The notes beneath the pieces are model-generated. The model ran no database searches. It was not told the origin of the DNA and saw only the letters and a list, made by a program, of their open reading frames with translations. A stretch of 64,000 nt of DNA from Sutcliffiella horikoshii (GTDB lineage Bacteria > Bacillota > Bacilli > Bacillales > Bacillaceae_I). The DNA is taken from the NCBI RefSeq assembly GCF_021991925.1, contig NZ_RXZI01000001.1:1041768-1105767 (forward strand). Direction: 5' to 3'. Each line of letters opens with the position of its first letter. The first letter of the stretch is position 1. Shown here one piece after another: positions 17,249 to 26,101 of the stretch. Made by a program: the position numbers and the translations under genes.

Positions 17249-18457
17249 TCAGTCTGTGACCGACTCATCTGACAAAAAGCTTTTATTCCGTATTCCAGAT
17301 CGTTTGATATGGTAATTTGAATTTATTTTTACTTCAGCTTCAGAAAATAAACGATCCCAATCGTCTTCTACCTCTTTGAATTTCTTCGGCGAGGAACGAT
17401 AGAATACTTCCCCAAATCCAAAGATATCTGCATGGTAGTCCTCTTGCATCTTTTTAATGGTCCTTGAGATCTTTTCTTCTACATACTTATTTAATGCTTC
17501 TTCATGTTTATGATATGTTTCAATTTTCTCAAGATTTTTGCGGCATTGGGTACCCTGGATTTTTGCCTCACCGCTTATGGCAACGGTAATGGTTATATTC
17601 CCATGCTTGTCTTTTACTTTTACATCTGAATGCGAGTTGATTACTCGGATATCCAAATAGGAATCCGATTTTTCTTCGCCTTCCATGTTGCATGGCACAG
17701 TTAGACTTGTCCTGTTGAGGCCTTGTGTCCAGAGATAATCACGAGCCTCTTCTGGTGATAAAAAACCAATCAATTTATCCTTCTTGAAGATAGAAAGCCC
17801 TGAAATAATGACAGTTGCATCTAGTTCCGTCTTGGAGTTCTGATCAATACTTTTTCCTGCTTCAGGTTTTCCCTCTATCGATACAGCACTTGTAACCGGA
17901 TGTCTCCCTTTTGACGTAAGGGAGGAAATGAAATCCGTCAATCTGACATAAGGGTCTCCACCCCATTCTTCCAGATAGACTTCAATCTGTTTATGTACCT
18001 TTATGGATGGTACCAACTCAAGTGGATAGGTCGTTTTTACAATATCAGAGGCCTTGGTCCCCCGGGTTATAAGTATGTTGAAATCATTCCGGAATTCCCC
18101 GGTCCTCTCCAAAAAATCCAATATATCTCCCACACCTTCTTTTGCTAAAATTTCATCAATGACGATGATTCTTGTGTGGGAATAAATCAATTTTCTAGAA
18201 AGCCCTATATTCATTCTTTCAGATAATTCGGCCAGGGAGTTCCCTTCTTCTTGAAAGGTGATGACAGGTGTTCCGCTACCTGGCTGATCAGCAGATAGCT
18301 GAGGTGCGTTAATCGTCTCGACCGTAACAAGGAACTTATCTTTTTCACCTTTTTCAATCGCGATACCCGTTACAATGGAGATTTCATTCAACTCCACTTT
18401 ATCCCAGCATCCTGTCAATAGGAAAAGAACGAAACAAACACTTAACACTTTCCTCAT
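17249..18457 (-). CDS. Germinant receptor C subunit, Ger(x)C lipoprotein (operon 1)
   Basis: A 402-residue lipoprotein of the outer face of the spore inner membrane. The signal peptide ends FLLTGC (lipobox) followed by WDKVELNEISIVTGIAIEKG, the classic GerC start. It ends with a C-terminal region matching the Ger(x)C domain (AEVKINSNYHIKRSG). Its ATG overlaps the gerA stop by 4 nt, so the subunits are translationally coupled. It is last in the order D-B-A-C. The germinant is unknown. Confidence 0.9.
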   Translation of the reverse strand: MRKVLSVCFVLFLLTGCWDKVELNEISIVTGIAIEKGEKDKFLVTVETINAPQLSADQPGSGTPVITFQEEGNSLAELSERMNIGLSRKLIYSHTRIIVIDEILAKEGVGDILDFLERTGEFRNDFNILITRGTKASDIVKTTYPLELVPSIKVHKQIEVYLEEWGGDPYVRLTDFISSLTSKGRHPVTSAVSIEGKPEAGKSIDQNSKTELDATVIISGLSIFKKDKLIGFLSPEEARDYLWTQGLNRTSLTVPCNMEGEEKSDSYLDIRVINSHSDVKVKDKHGNITITVAISGEAKIQGTQCRKNLEKIETYHKHEEALNKYVEEKISRTIKKMQEDYHADIFGFGEVFYRSSPKKFKEVEDDWDRLFSEAEVKINSNYHIKRSGIRNKSFLSDESVTD

Positions 18458-20046
18458 GAAAAATTCCCCTTATCTTTTGATGGACCACTATTGTTACCAG
18501 TGTCTACCGTTTTTTTGGTATGCTTGGGCTTTAAATAAGATGGGCGTGTGATATTATCCCAAACTGGCATACGAATAAACACATCTTTTTGATCCTCTAG
18601 CAATAATGGAGCAACAGGTGCTAAATATGGAACCCCATACGAACGTAAACTTGTCAGGTGTATCACCATGATCACCACAAGAAGCAATACCCCATATAAT
18701 CCAATTAGCGCAGCCACGAGAATATAGACAAATCGTAATATCCTAGTAGCAATCGAAAAATTATAAATAGGTGATACAAAGCTTGCAATAGCAGTCAATG
18801 CCACAATAATAATCAACACACTTGATACCAATCCCGCTTCCACAGCAGCTTGTCCAATAACGAGCGCACCCACAATGGAAACGGTTTGCCCGACAGCTCT
18901 TGGCATACGAACTCCCGCTTCTCGCAATACTTCAAATGTCAACTCCATAAGAAGGATCTCGATTACCGCCGGAAAAGGTACCCCTTCCCGTTGTGCTTGT
19001 ACACTAATTAACAGGGAGGTAGGAATCAGCTCATGGTGGTACGTAGATATGGCTACATACAAGGATGGAAGCAAAAGGGAAAGCATAAAAGATACATACC
19101 TTATAATGCGGATGAAGGATGCCATAAAAAATGGTTGATAGTAATCTTCGGTTGAAATGAAAAAATCCGTAAAAACGGTCGGGACACTCAAGGCGAATGG
19201 GCTACCATCGACAAATACTGCAACTTTTCCTTCAATAAGATTGGCTGCGATATTATCCGGTCTTTCTGTATTATATGTAAGTGGAAAGGGAGTCAGGGAT
19301 TTATCAGTCAGAAACTCTTCAATATTCCCGCTATCAAATAGCCCGACAACATTCACCTTTTCAATCCTGCTCTTCACTTCTTTAACAAGAGCTTCATTTG
19401 TAATATTTTTTATATAACCAACCACTACCGCTGTTTTCGTATCCTGTCCTATACGATACTGTTCAAAGCAAAGGTTGGGATTCCGGATCCTACGCCTGAT
19501 TAAACTGATGTTTGTATTCATCGTTTCGGTGAAACTGTCTTTGGGACCACGGATGATGGTTTGGGTGCTCGGTTCTGTTACAGGCCTCTTTTCGATGCTT
19601 CCCAGATTGATGCACAACGCTTGTTCAATACCATCAATGATTATTACGGCGTATCCATTTAAGAGCTTCCAGTAAATTTGATGGTAATTCTCTGCAAATT
19701 TATAGGGAACAGAAGCAAAATACTCTTTTCTAAACTCTTCAAGATTTCCCTTTTCTAAATCTGTATCTGCGCCTTCTGCCGATACCAACGGCTCAAAAAT
19801 CTCTTCCGTCAGTCTATCTTTTGAAATTAATGTTTCGAAATAGTATACGATTGCATCTCGCTGACCCACAATTAGTGTAGAGTAATGGAAATCGATAGAA
19901 AGGGAGAAAGCTTCTTGGATGATCTCATCATTTTCCCTCAAGGATTTATATAATGGCTTAGAAGTTTCTGAGTCTGAATATAGCTCCTTTTCTGTTGAGG
20001 AAATTTCCTGTTGTTGGCCAAAAAGATAATTCTTTATCCTCCCCAT
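18454..20046 (-). CDS. Germinant receptor A subunit (GerA family, operon 1)
   Basis: A 530-residue membrane protein. The long soluble N-terminal region (about 1-300) contains GPKDSFTETMNTNISLIRRR and IRNPNLCFEQYRIG, both typical of GerAA-type proteins. About five membrane helices follow, with FPAVIEILLMELTFEVLREAG and AVGQTVSIVGALVIGQAAVEAG, the most conserved part. A short basic tail ends it. It overlaps gerB by 13 nt and gerC by 4 nt. Expected in forespores under sigma-G; no promoter of that type is certain here. Confidence 0.93.
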   Translation of the reverse strand: MGRIKNYLFGQQQEISSTEKELYSDSETSKPLYKSLRENDEIIQEAFSLSIDFHYSTLIVGQRDAIVYYFETLISKDRLTEEIFEPLVSAEGADTDLEKGNLEEFRKEYFASVPYKFAENYHQIYWKLLNGYAVIIIDGIEQALCINLGSIEKRPVTEPSTQTIIRGPKDSFTETMNTNISLIRRRIRNPNLCFEQYRIGQDTKTAVVVGYIKNITNEALVKEVKSRIEKVNVVGLFDSGNIEEFLTDKSLTPFPLTYNTERPDNIAANLIEGKVAVFVDGSPFALSVPTVFTDFFISTEDYYQPFFMASFIRIIRYVSFMLSLLLPSLYVAISTYHHELIPTSLLISVQAQREGVPFPAVIEILLMELTFEVLREAGVRMPRAVGQTVSIVGALVIGQAAVEAGLVSSVLIIIVALTAIASFVSPIYNFSIATRILRFVYILVAALIGLYGVLLLVVIMVIHLTSLRSYGVPYLAPVAPLLLEDQKDVFIRMPVWDNITRPSYLKPKHTKKTVDTGNNSGPSKDKGNFS

Positions 20047-21158
20047 TCCATTTCACCCCTTTTCCTATTTTTCTTCCTCGTACGGATAAGCACAATCACT
20101 AGTAATAAAAACGGCAATGCGAACTGAAAGGGAATATGTATGAAGTATGGTACAATTCTTAGTCCTTCTTCTATATGTTCCGCAAAACTATCTGTAATGA
20201 TAATGGAAGATAAACAGATAAGAGAGCCTATCGGGAACAAAAATGACCTATATTCCCTTTTAGAGATATGTTCCAGGCCTTTAACAGCACCGAAGAAAAA
20301 TATACCTATCTTCACCATGATTCCGAACATTACGACAAATACCACAGCGATGTCCACACGTTCGATAAAGTCCAAAAGGGAAATCTCCCTTGCAGCAGAT
20401 AAAAGCGGAAAATTCGCTCTTCTCTTCATTTCCTGCCCTAGCGTCATCACTTGAATAATGGCAGAATAGACCAAAACGAGAGTGCTAAGCACAATGCCTC
20501 CGATGGCAAAGCCTTTTGCTTTCTTAAACTTGGTCACCAACGGTAATACCGTCGCAAAAGCAATCAATTCCCCAAAAGGGAATGTCAGTAAACCAGGAAA
20601 TACAGCCTTCAAGACGGGGCGTATCCCATCTTCTAGGAATGGCCTTAAATTCTCAACATGGATCTCACCGGAAAGCAAAATGAAAAGACCAACAAGAAAG
20701 GTAAAGGAAAAGACATATGGAAAAAATATTTCCGACGTCCTGGCCATAACCTCTATCCCTGCGTACAACATATAAATAATGGTCAACATGATGGTAATAC
20801 TGATGATTTCAATCGGAGTATAGATAAAAATGGTAGATACGATCAATTCCCCAAAGTCCCTTAGTACTCTTGAAGACAAATAGACGAAATACAGTATATA
20901 AAGGAGACTAATAGCTCGACCAACCCATTTTCCAAGGCAAAATTCAATAAGTCCGAAGAGGTTTATACCAACTTTTCTCCCTAACATAAAATGCAGCAAA
21001 AGGATGTATCCCACTCCGATCAAACCAGCAATCAGGATTGCTAACCAGACATTCTGCTTCGCTTCCCCACCTATCCCTACCACCGTAGCACTGCCCATTT
21101 CAAAGATCAGCAGCAGGATGAAAAGTTGCAATAGTGATATAGTTTCCTTATTTCCCAT
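20034..21158 (-). CDS. Germinant receptor B subunit, APC-type permease (operon 1)
   Basis: A 374-residue, ten-helix integral membrane protein of the spore germination permease family. Characteristic segments are ISLLQLFILLLIFEMGSATV at the start and TFPFGELIAFATVLPLVTK (GerB-type 'FPFGE' motif) in the middle. This subunit is thought to bind the germinant. It precedes gerA here, unlike the usual A-B-C order. GGAGTAGAGGCGCAA precedes the ATG, within the end of the upstream small gene. Confidence 0.92.
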   Translation of the reverse strand: MGNKETISLLQLFILLLIFEMGSATVVGIGGEAKQNVWLAILIAGLIGVGYILLLHFMLGRKVGINLFGLIEFCLGKWVGRAISLLYILYFVYLSSRVLRDFGELIVSTIFIYTPIEIISITIMLTIIYMLYAGIEVMARTSEIFFPYVFSFTFLVGLFILLSGEIHVENLRPFLEDGIRPVLKAVFPGLLTFPFGELIAFATVLPLVTKFKKAKGFAIGGIVLSTLVLVYSAIIQVMTLGQEMKRRANFPLLSAAREISLLDFIERVDIAVVFVVMFGIMVKIGIFFFGAVKGLEHISKREYRSFLFPIGSLICLSSIIITDSFAEHIEEGLRIVPYFIHIPFQFALPFLLLVIVLIRTRKKNRKRGEMEWGG

Positions 21159-21387
21159 TTGCGCCTCTACTCCAATATTTTTTATTTTTATACCTCAGAT
21201 CTTGGACTATTGCGACAACCATTCCAAATATAAAGGTGAGATAAACCATCCACTCTCGAAGTCCTGGATCAAATATAAATAAACGCATGAAACAATCCAT
21301 CCAATTCATGTCATAATAATGACAATCCAAAACTGTAATCAATATCATCATGCCTAAAAAAATAACGGATGTTAGTATCGTAACCAT
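21148..21387 (-). CDS. Small two-helix membrane protein, probable germinant receptor D-type subunit
   Basis: A 79-residue protein starting at ATG 21,387 (CGGGGGCAAGAAG before it; an upstream TTG at 21,435 is poorer). It has two hydrophobic helices (ILTSVIFLGMMILITVLDC and WMVYLTFIFGMVVAIVQDL) joined by an acidic loop, and a basic tail. Length, topology and position inside a ger operon fit the small D subunits described for Bacillus germinant receptors. It overlaps gerB by 11 nt, so it is coupled to it. Confidence 0.65.
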   Translation of the reverse strand: MVTILTSVIFLGMMILITVLDCHYYDMNWMDCFMRLFIFDPGLREWMVYLTFIFGMVVAIVQDLRYKNKKYWSRGANGK

Positions 21388-21512
21388 CTTCTTGCCCCCG
21401 GACTTCATATACATAATAGTATTTTCTATTACGCCCAAGATATGTGAATGAATCCTAATTTAGAGAGAAGCACTGAAACAAATGCCGCAATCCCAATAAT
21501 AGGATTGAAATT

Positions 21513-21537
21513 AAAAAAGGACCCCTAAAAGAGGCCC
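21513..21537 (-). terminator. Terminator of the yodT-S-R-Q operon
   Basis: GGGCCTC pairs (one G-U) with GGGGTCC at 21,537-21,519, followed by TTTTTT on the minus strand. It separates yodQ from the ger operon, so the latter is an independent unit. Confidence 0.7.
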
Positions 21538-21548
21538 GGTTCTCACAT

Positions 21549-22811
21549 TCATTCCGCTATTTCACACCAATTCATCATCACCATCGCAAATATTTCGGCT
21601 GCCTTCATCATCTGATCAATGGAGATATATTCATTCGGATAGTGTGCAACCTCTGTTGTGCCTGGGCCAAATACGACCGTCGGTATGTCGCAGAGTTGTG
21701 TAAATAACCCTCCATCCGTTCCCCAAGGAGAAGCTTCGAGGATAGCAGGCTTCTCGACAACTTGTTTATATGCATCCTCTATCAACTTCACAAAAGGATG
21801 CTCCACCTCAACAGCCCCTGGTACCCATTGAGCCCCAAACCATTCGATTTCTACTGGATGACTGTCAAACCACGAATCCACTTCACTCAATGACCGCAAC
21901 CAATCAGCAAACTCTTTTTTTACATCATCCAACTTTTCCTCGGGGCCAACCCCAATTCTACCCTCTAAAACTACCAAGTCAGGTACAGAAGAAGGCCAGC
22001 TCCCCCCATCAATTTTCCCTATATTTATAGGAAGTGGAATGGGTATGCCATTATATAGAGGATCTCTGACTCTGTTGTTTCGAACCGTCTCGAGTTCCTT
22101 GATTTTTTCTAAAACACTAACACTTTTTTCAAGGGCACTTACCCCTTCATACCTGGTTCCCCCATGAGCGGACTTCCCCTTCACCCTTACTCGGAACCAC
22201 ATGGAACCTTGCTGTTTTGGAAATATTTTCATATTGGTAGGCTCTGGAATTAATACTGCATCTGCCGTATACCCCCTGAGGATAGCGGCTAAAGTTCCGG
22301 CACCTCCACTCTCCTCTTCAATAACACTTTGGAAAATTACATCTCCCTTTAGTTTTACCCCTGTTGACTTTAAGGCATTGATGGCAAACAATAGTGCCAC
22401 ATTTCCACCTTTCATATCGGTGCTACCTCTACCGTATACTTTCCCATCCTTCACTTTCCCCTCATATGGGTCATGTTCCCATTGTAGGGGGTCACCTTCT
22501 GGAACCACATCAATATGTCCATTGAGGATGATGGATCGTCCACCGCCTACTCCTTTCCAAATAGCCACCACATTCGGGGAATCTTGAAAATGTTCACGGA
22601 CAGAAACGAAATTCTTATGAGTGCTCATTTCTTTCGCATCTGGCTCCCATATGTCGATTTCCAGACCAAGTTCTCTGCAAGCCTCTATGACAACCGCTTG
22701 AGCGGAGCTTTCCCTTCCTTGTATACTTCTTTCTTGAATCAATTTTTGGAGAAGCTTTACCGCGTTCCCCCTGTTTTTAACCAGCCAATCCTTCCATTCC
22801 ATCTGTTTCAT
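21549..22811 (-). CDS. yodQ: M20-family deacylase/peptidase YodQ (ArgE/DapE-like)
   Basis: A 420-residue zinc-dependent amidohydrolase related to acetylornithine deacetylase and succinyl-diaminopimelate desuccinylase. Metal motifs are ILNGHIDVVPEGD, YGRGSTDMKGG and VIEEESGGAGT, and the dimerisation-domain His is in GKSAHGGTRYEG. In this cluster it may deacylate an acetylated or CoA-derived beta-lysine product; that is inference. ATG 22,811 is chosen: AAGGAGG lies 10 nt upstream. Last gene of the yodT operon. Confidence 0.88.
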   Translation of the reverse strand: MKQMEWKDWLVKNRGNAVKLLQKLIQERSIQGRESSAQAVVIEACRELGLEIDIWEPDAKEMSTHKNFVSVREHFQDSPNVVAIWKGVGGGRSIILNGHIDVVPEGDPLQWEHDPYEGKVKDGKVYGRGSTDMKGGNVALLFAINALKSTGVKLKGDVIFQSVIEEESGGAGTLAAILRGYTADAVLIPEPTNMKIFPKQQGSMWFRVRVKGKSAHGGTRYEGVSALEKSVSVLEKIKELETVRNNRVRDPLYNGIPIPLPINIGKIDGGSWPSSVPDLVVLEGRIGVGPEEKLDDVKKEFADWLRSLSEVDSWFDSHPVEIEWFGAQWVPGAVEVEHPFVKLIEDAYKQVVEKPAILEASPWGTDGGLFTQLCDIPTVVFGPGTTEVAHYPNEYISIDQMMKAAEIFAMVMMNWCEIAE

Positions 22812-22872
22812 CTCACCCACCCCTCCTTATCCATCACATATGCTCTTCTTGTCTCAAAAGTCATCAAACGGT

Positions 22873-23526
22873 TTATGAAAGTGCAGGTGATAATGTAAAT
22901 GTAGCATTTGTGCTTGCTTTTACCTCTTCCAAGGTAACCCCGGGCATTAGCTCAAGCAATAGCAAGCCCTCCTCTCCGACTTTAAAAACTGCCAAATCGG
23001 TTATGATCATATCCACACATCTTGGGGTTGTAATAGGCAAACTACAAGTTTTCACCACTTTGGAATGGCCGTACTTATCGGTATGACTCATCAGAACGAT
23101 AACCTTTTTGGCCTTTTGAGATAGCTCCATGGCTCCCCCCATACCAGGTACCCTTTTTCCTGGTACAATCCAATTTGCCAAATCCCCTTGTTCGCTCACC
23201 TGGAGGGAGCCCAATATCGTAATATCTAACTTCCCCTTTCGGATCATTCCAAAAGCTAGCGCGCTATCAAAATAGGAAGCACCGGCTTGGATGGTTACAG
23301 GGTATCCGGCAGCATTACATAAATTTTCATCTTCTTCCCCTTCACAAGGGGTGGAGCCCATACCCAAGACTCCGTTCTCTGCCTGAAAAAATACATGGAT
23401 TCCTTCTGGCAAATGGTTGGGAACCAGAGACGGAATGCCAATTCCCAAATTCACTACCATCCCATTTTTTATTTCATTTGAGGCCCTCTTGGCTATCAGG
23501 TTCCGTATGTCTTTTCCCATACCCAT
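22873..23526 (-). CDS. yodR: CoA transferase subunit B (YodR)
   Basis: A 217-residue beta subunit of a 3-oxoacid-type CoA transferase. The catalytic Glu lies in FQAENGVLGMG near residue 50, and GGAMELSQKAKKVIVLMSH is the conserved CoA-binding part. It overlaps the 3' end of yodS by 31 nt, and AGGGGTGAACTGGTC sits inside yodS. With YodS it likely moves CoA onto a keto acid from lysine/beta-lysine breakdown. Confidence 0.92.
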   Translation of the reverse strand: MGMGKDIRNLIAKRASNEIKNGMVVNLGIGIPSLVPNHLPEGIHVFFQAENGVLGMGSTPCEGEEDENLCNAAGYPVTIQAGASYFDSALAFGMIRKGKLDITILGSLQVSEQGDLANWIVPGKRVPGMGGAMELSQKAKKVIVLMSHTDKYGHSKVVKTCSLPITTPRCVDMIITDLAVFKVGEEGLLLLELMPGVTLEEVKASTNATFTLSPALS

Positions 23527-24212
23527 GACCAGTTCACCCCTTCACTTTGAATCATATAATCCACATACACACCAGGTGTGATGATCTCTTCTGGGTCCAA
23601 ATGGCCAAGTGATACAAATTCCTCCACCTCTACAATTGTTTTTGTTCCTGCCATTGCCACAAGTGGATTGGTGTTCCTTGCACTTTTGTCGAATACAAGA
23701 TTCCCATACGGATCTGCCTTTCTTGCATATACGATCGACAAATCGGCGGTGAGAGCAGGCTCGAGGATGAACTCTTTTCCTTCTAAAGAAAGGAGTTGTT
23801 TATTTTGGGTTACTATCTGGCTTGTAATGCCAACATCGACAAGTATCCCGCCCAACCCTACACCTCCCGCTCTGATTCTCTCTGCTAACGTTCCCTGTGG
23901 ACTGAACTCCACCTCAAGCTTTTTATCTGTCATCAATTGACCGGCAACTGGATTAGAACCAATATGAGAAGCTATCAATCTTTTTACCCTGCCAGTACAG
24001 ACGACCTTCCCAATTCCAATTGTAGGAAAACCGGCGTCATTTCCGATGAGGGTCAGATCCTTGATCCCTGTTTCAAGGAGAATATCCACCAACTTTGGTG
24101 GGGTCCCCACTCCGCCAAACCCTCCAAACATCAAGGTCATTCCATTAGAAAAAAGGTTAGTTACCTGCTCTGTGTTCACGATTTTGTTAAACGTGTTATC
24201 CACACTTCCCAT
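23496..24212 (-). CDS. yodS: CoA transferase subunit A (YodS)
   Basis: A 238-residue alpha subunit. It carries the Gly-rich GGFGGVGTPPKLVD, the NDAGFP segment and the SPQGTLAERIRAGGVG block of this family. AAGGGGTGACAAGGG precedes the ATG. It lies 13 nt after yodT and overlaps yodR, forming a heteromeric enzyme translated from one message. Confidence 0.92.
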   Translation of the reverse strand: MGSVDNTFNKIVNTEQVTNLFSNGMTLMFGGFGGVGTPPKLVDILLETGIKDLTLIGNDAGFPTIGIGKVVCTGRVKRLIASHIGSNPVAGQLMTDKKLEVEFSPQGTLAERIRAGGVGLGGILVDVGITSQIVTQNKQLLSLEGKEFILEPALTADLSIVYARKADPYGNLVFDKSARNTNPLVAMAGTKTIVEVEEFVSLGHLDPEEIITPGVYVDYMIQSEGVNWSWVWEKTYGT

Positions 24213-24225
24213 CCCTTGTCACCCC

Positions 24226-25557
24226 TTACAATAATCCCTGAAGATCCTTTAGTGCTCGCTCTAGGATGGAAATCAGCTCATCTACTTCTTCCTTACATAT
24301 GGAAAGTGGCGGTGCGATGATCACAGCATCCCCTCCAATGCCTTCAATACCCGCTGAGGCCGGATAAATCAGCAGACCCTTTTTTTGTGCAAGCTCGACA
24401 AGTCTTGTCGTAACTGCTTTTTCTTGGACAAAAGGATATTTCGTTGAATGATCCTCCACCATTTCCAGCCCAAGTAAAAGACCTTTGCCTCTTACATCCC
24501 CGATGAAAGGAAATGCTGATTTTAACTTCAACAGCTTACCCATCAAATAGTTACCTATGTGGGCACTATTTTTAACAAGGTCTTGTTCTTCAATATATTC
24601 CAGTACGGCAAGTGCCACGGCTGAAGATTGTGGGTTGGCACTATAAGTATGTCCGCTCATGATAACCTTGGACCCTTTAAGGATGCTCCCTATGATACTA
24701 TCACTCACCATGGTTGCAGCAATGGGGGAATAGCCTGCACTCATTCCTTTTCCAATACAAATAATATCCGGGGGCACGCCCCAATGCTCCACGGCAAACA
24801 TCTTCCCTGTTCTGCCTATACCTGTCATCACTTCATCCGCAATAAAATGAATGTCATACTTTTTACAGATTTCGGCTATCCTTTGGTAATATCCATCAGG
24901 AGGAGAGATAGCTCCAGCAGCTGCTCCAATGATCGGCTCTGCCACAAAAGCAGCAACTTGCTCTGCCCCTATTTCCAAGATTGCTCGTTCTAGATCTTCC
25001 GCACATTTCAGTCCACAGCCTGGGTATTCAAGATTAAAAGGACATCGATAACAATAAGGTGGCTCCACAACTGGTGATTTTTCCAATAACGCCTCAAACC
25101 TTTTTCTACGTTCTGCGTGTCCAGATAGAGATAAAGCCCCTATTGTAATGCCGTGATAACTTTTCCACCTGGATATAATTTGATTTTTGTCAGGTTTGCC
25201 CACTTCCTGCCAATACTGTATCGATATTTTCATGGCTGTTTCCACAGCTTCCGTTCCGCTGTTTACAAAAAAGGACCAATTGATATCGCCGGGAGCGATT
25301 TTCATTAATTTGTTGGCCAAATTCTCTGCCGGCACACTGCTGAATTGGGACCTATACACAAAAGACACTTTACTCGCCTGATCAGCCATCGCATCGATGA
25401 CAGCTTGTACATGATGACCGATACTTGCCGTTACTGCTCCGGAAGAGCCATCCAAGTATTTCTTTCCATTGACATCGTAAAGATACACACCATTTCCATG
25501 GCTGATAACCGGGTATTCTTTATCTAATAGAGGCTTAATAAGATAGGATTGATCCAT
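24226..25557 (-). CDS. yodT: Class III PLP aminotransferase YodT
   Basis: A 443-residue omega-amino acid aminotransferase. Motifs: GSSGAVTASIGH, the pyridine-stacking NSGTEAVETAMK, the PLP-binding IADEVMTGIGRTG with the key Asp, and ICIGKGMSAGY with the Schiff-base Lys. It begins the yodT-S-R-Q operon and probably removes an amino group from beta-lysine or its derivative. GGAAAGGAGTAATCGTTT precedes the ATG. A possible CcpA site lies 29-42 nt upstream. Confidence 0.92.
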   Translation of the reverse strand: MDQSYLIKPLLDKEYPVISHGNGVYLYDVNGKKYLDGSSGAVTASIGHHVQAVIDAMADQASKVSFVYRSQFSSVPAENLANKLMKIAPGDINWSFFVNSGTEAVETAMKISIQYWQEVGKPDKNQIISRWKSYHGITIGALSLSGHAERRKRFEALLEKSPVVEPPYCYRCPFNLEYPGCGLKCAEDLERAILEIGAEQVAAFVAEPIIGAAAGAISPPDGYYQRIAEICKKYDIHFIADEVMTGIGRTGKMFAVEHWGVPPDIICIGKGMSAGYSPIAATMVSDSIIGSILKGSKVIMSGHTYSANPQSSAVALAVLEYIEEQDLVKNSAHIGNYLMGKLLKLKSAFPFIGDVRGKGLLLGLEMVEDHSTKYPFVQEKAVTTRLVELAQKKGLLIYPASAGIEGIGGDAVIIAPPLSICKEEVDELISILERALKDLQGLL

Positions 25558-25821
25558 AAACGATTACTCCTTTCCACCTGCGTTCTGTAACCGTTTACTA
25601 GCAATAGGGAACCTCCCCATTCATGAGGCTTATAAGACCGGCAGTTAAAGAGCTAGCTTACCTCCATTCTATGTTCAATAACACGAAATCTTTCGTAATA
25701 ATTACGTTGCCGATAAAGATGCCTAAGAAGGGAGGCCTTCATTACCAGGTTGAGGTTCTTCCAAGGAAAGCTATAGCGGCTTTTTGGGAAATCAAGTGAA
25801 CTATATAATTACAATTAAAAA
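25558..25821. other. Leader/promoter gap upstream of yodT
   Basis: No gene seen. CATAGAAT at 25,673-25,666 (minus strand) resembles a sigma-E -10 (CATACAAT), but the -35 is weak. The stretch 25,700-25,800 is unremarkable. A cre-like site is listed separately. Confidence 0.3.
25586..25599. promoter_or_regulatory. Possible CcpA operator (cre) in the yodT leader
   Basis: TGTAACCGTTTACT matches TGWNANCGNTNWCA at all defined positions but the last. It lies between the candidate promoter and the yodT start, where bound CcpA would block transcription. Confidence 0.45.
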
Positions 25822-25851
25822 AGCATCACCCCAAATTATGCGGGTGATGCT
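25814..25851 (-). terminator. Terminator of the yjcZ-type gene
   Basis: AGCATCACCC pairs perfectly with GGGTGATGCT (25,822-25,851), then TTTTTT on the minus strand. Confidence 0.85.
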
Positions 25852-25866
25852 CCTTACATTTTTTCC

Positions 25867-26010
25867 TTATTTACAGTAGCAAGCTCCTACAATGATTAAC
25901 AAGATAAATAGAACAACAATCAAAACGAATGTATTTCCATATCCATGTGCTGGCGCTACTTGAGATGGATAGTCGCATGGTCCGCAAGTGTAGTAACAGT
26001 AATCGTGCAT
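25867..26010 (-). CDS. yjcZ: YjcZ family small sporulation membrane protein (47 aa)
   Basis: Cys/Tyr-rich N-terminus (MHDYCYYTCGPCDYPSQ) followed by the invariant hydrophobic helix FVLIVVLFILLIIVGACYC. This is the YjcZ pattern of spore-associated microproteins in bacilli. AACAGGAGTGATGACC precedes the ATG. A good sigma-K-type promoter lies about 30-60 nt upstream, fitting late mother-cell expression. Two relatives lie at 38.75-39.01 kb. Confidence 0.85.
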   Translation of the reverse strand: MHDYCYYTCGPCDYPSQVAPAHGYGNTFVLIVVLFILLIIVGACYCK

Positions 26011-26041
26011 GGTCATCACTCCTGTTTTTTATTTACACTTC

Positions 26042-26069
26042 TACACTATGAACTAGGTGGCTGTCCTGT
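26042..26069 (-). promoter_or_regulatory. Sigma-K-type promoter of the yjcZ gene
   Basis: On the minus strand AC (26,069-26,068), a 17-nt spacer, then CATAGTGTA match the consensus AC-N16/17-CATANNNTA exactly. Confidence 0.6.
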
Positions 26070-26101
26070 ATGTGCGTTAGCCCATTTATAAAAAATAACT
26101 A

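Noticed and set aside
25558..25821. Possible lysine riboswitch before yodT
   Set aside because: I looked for the L-box conserved blocks and saw none; the leader is also short for one.
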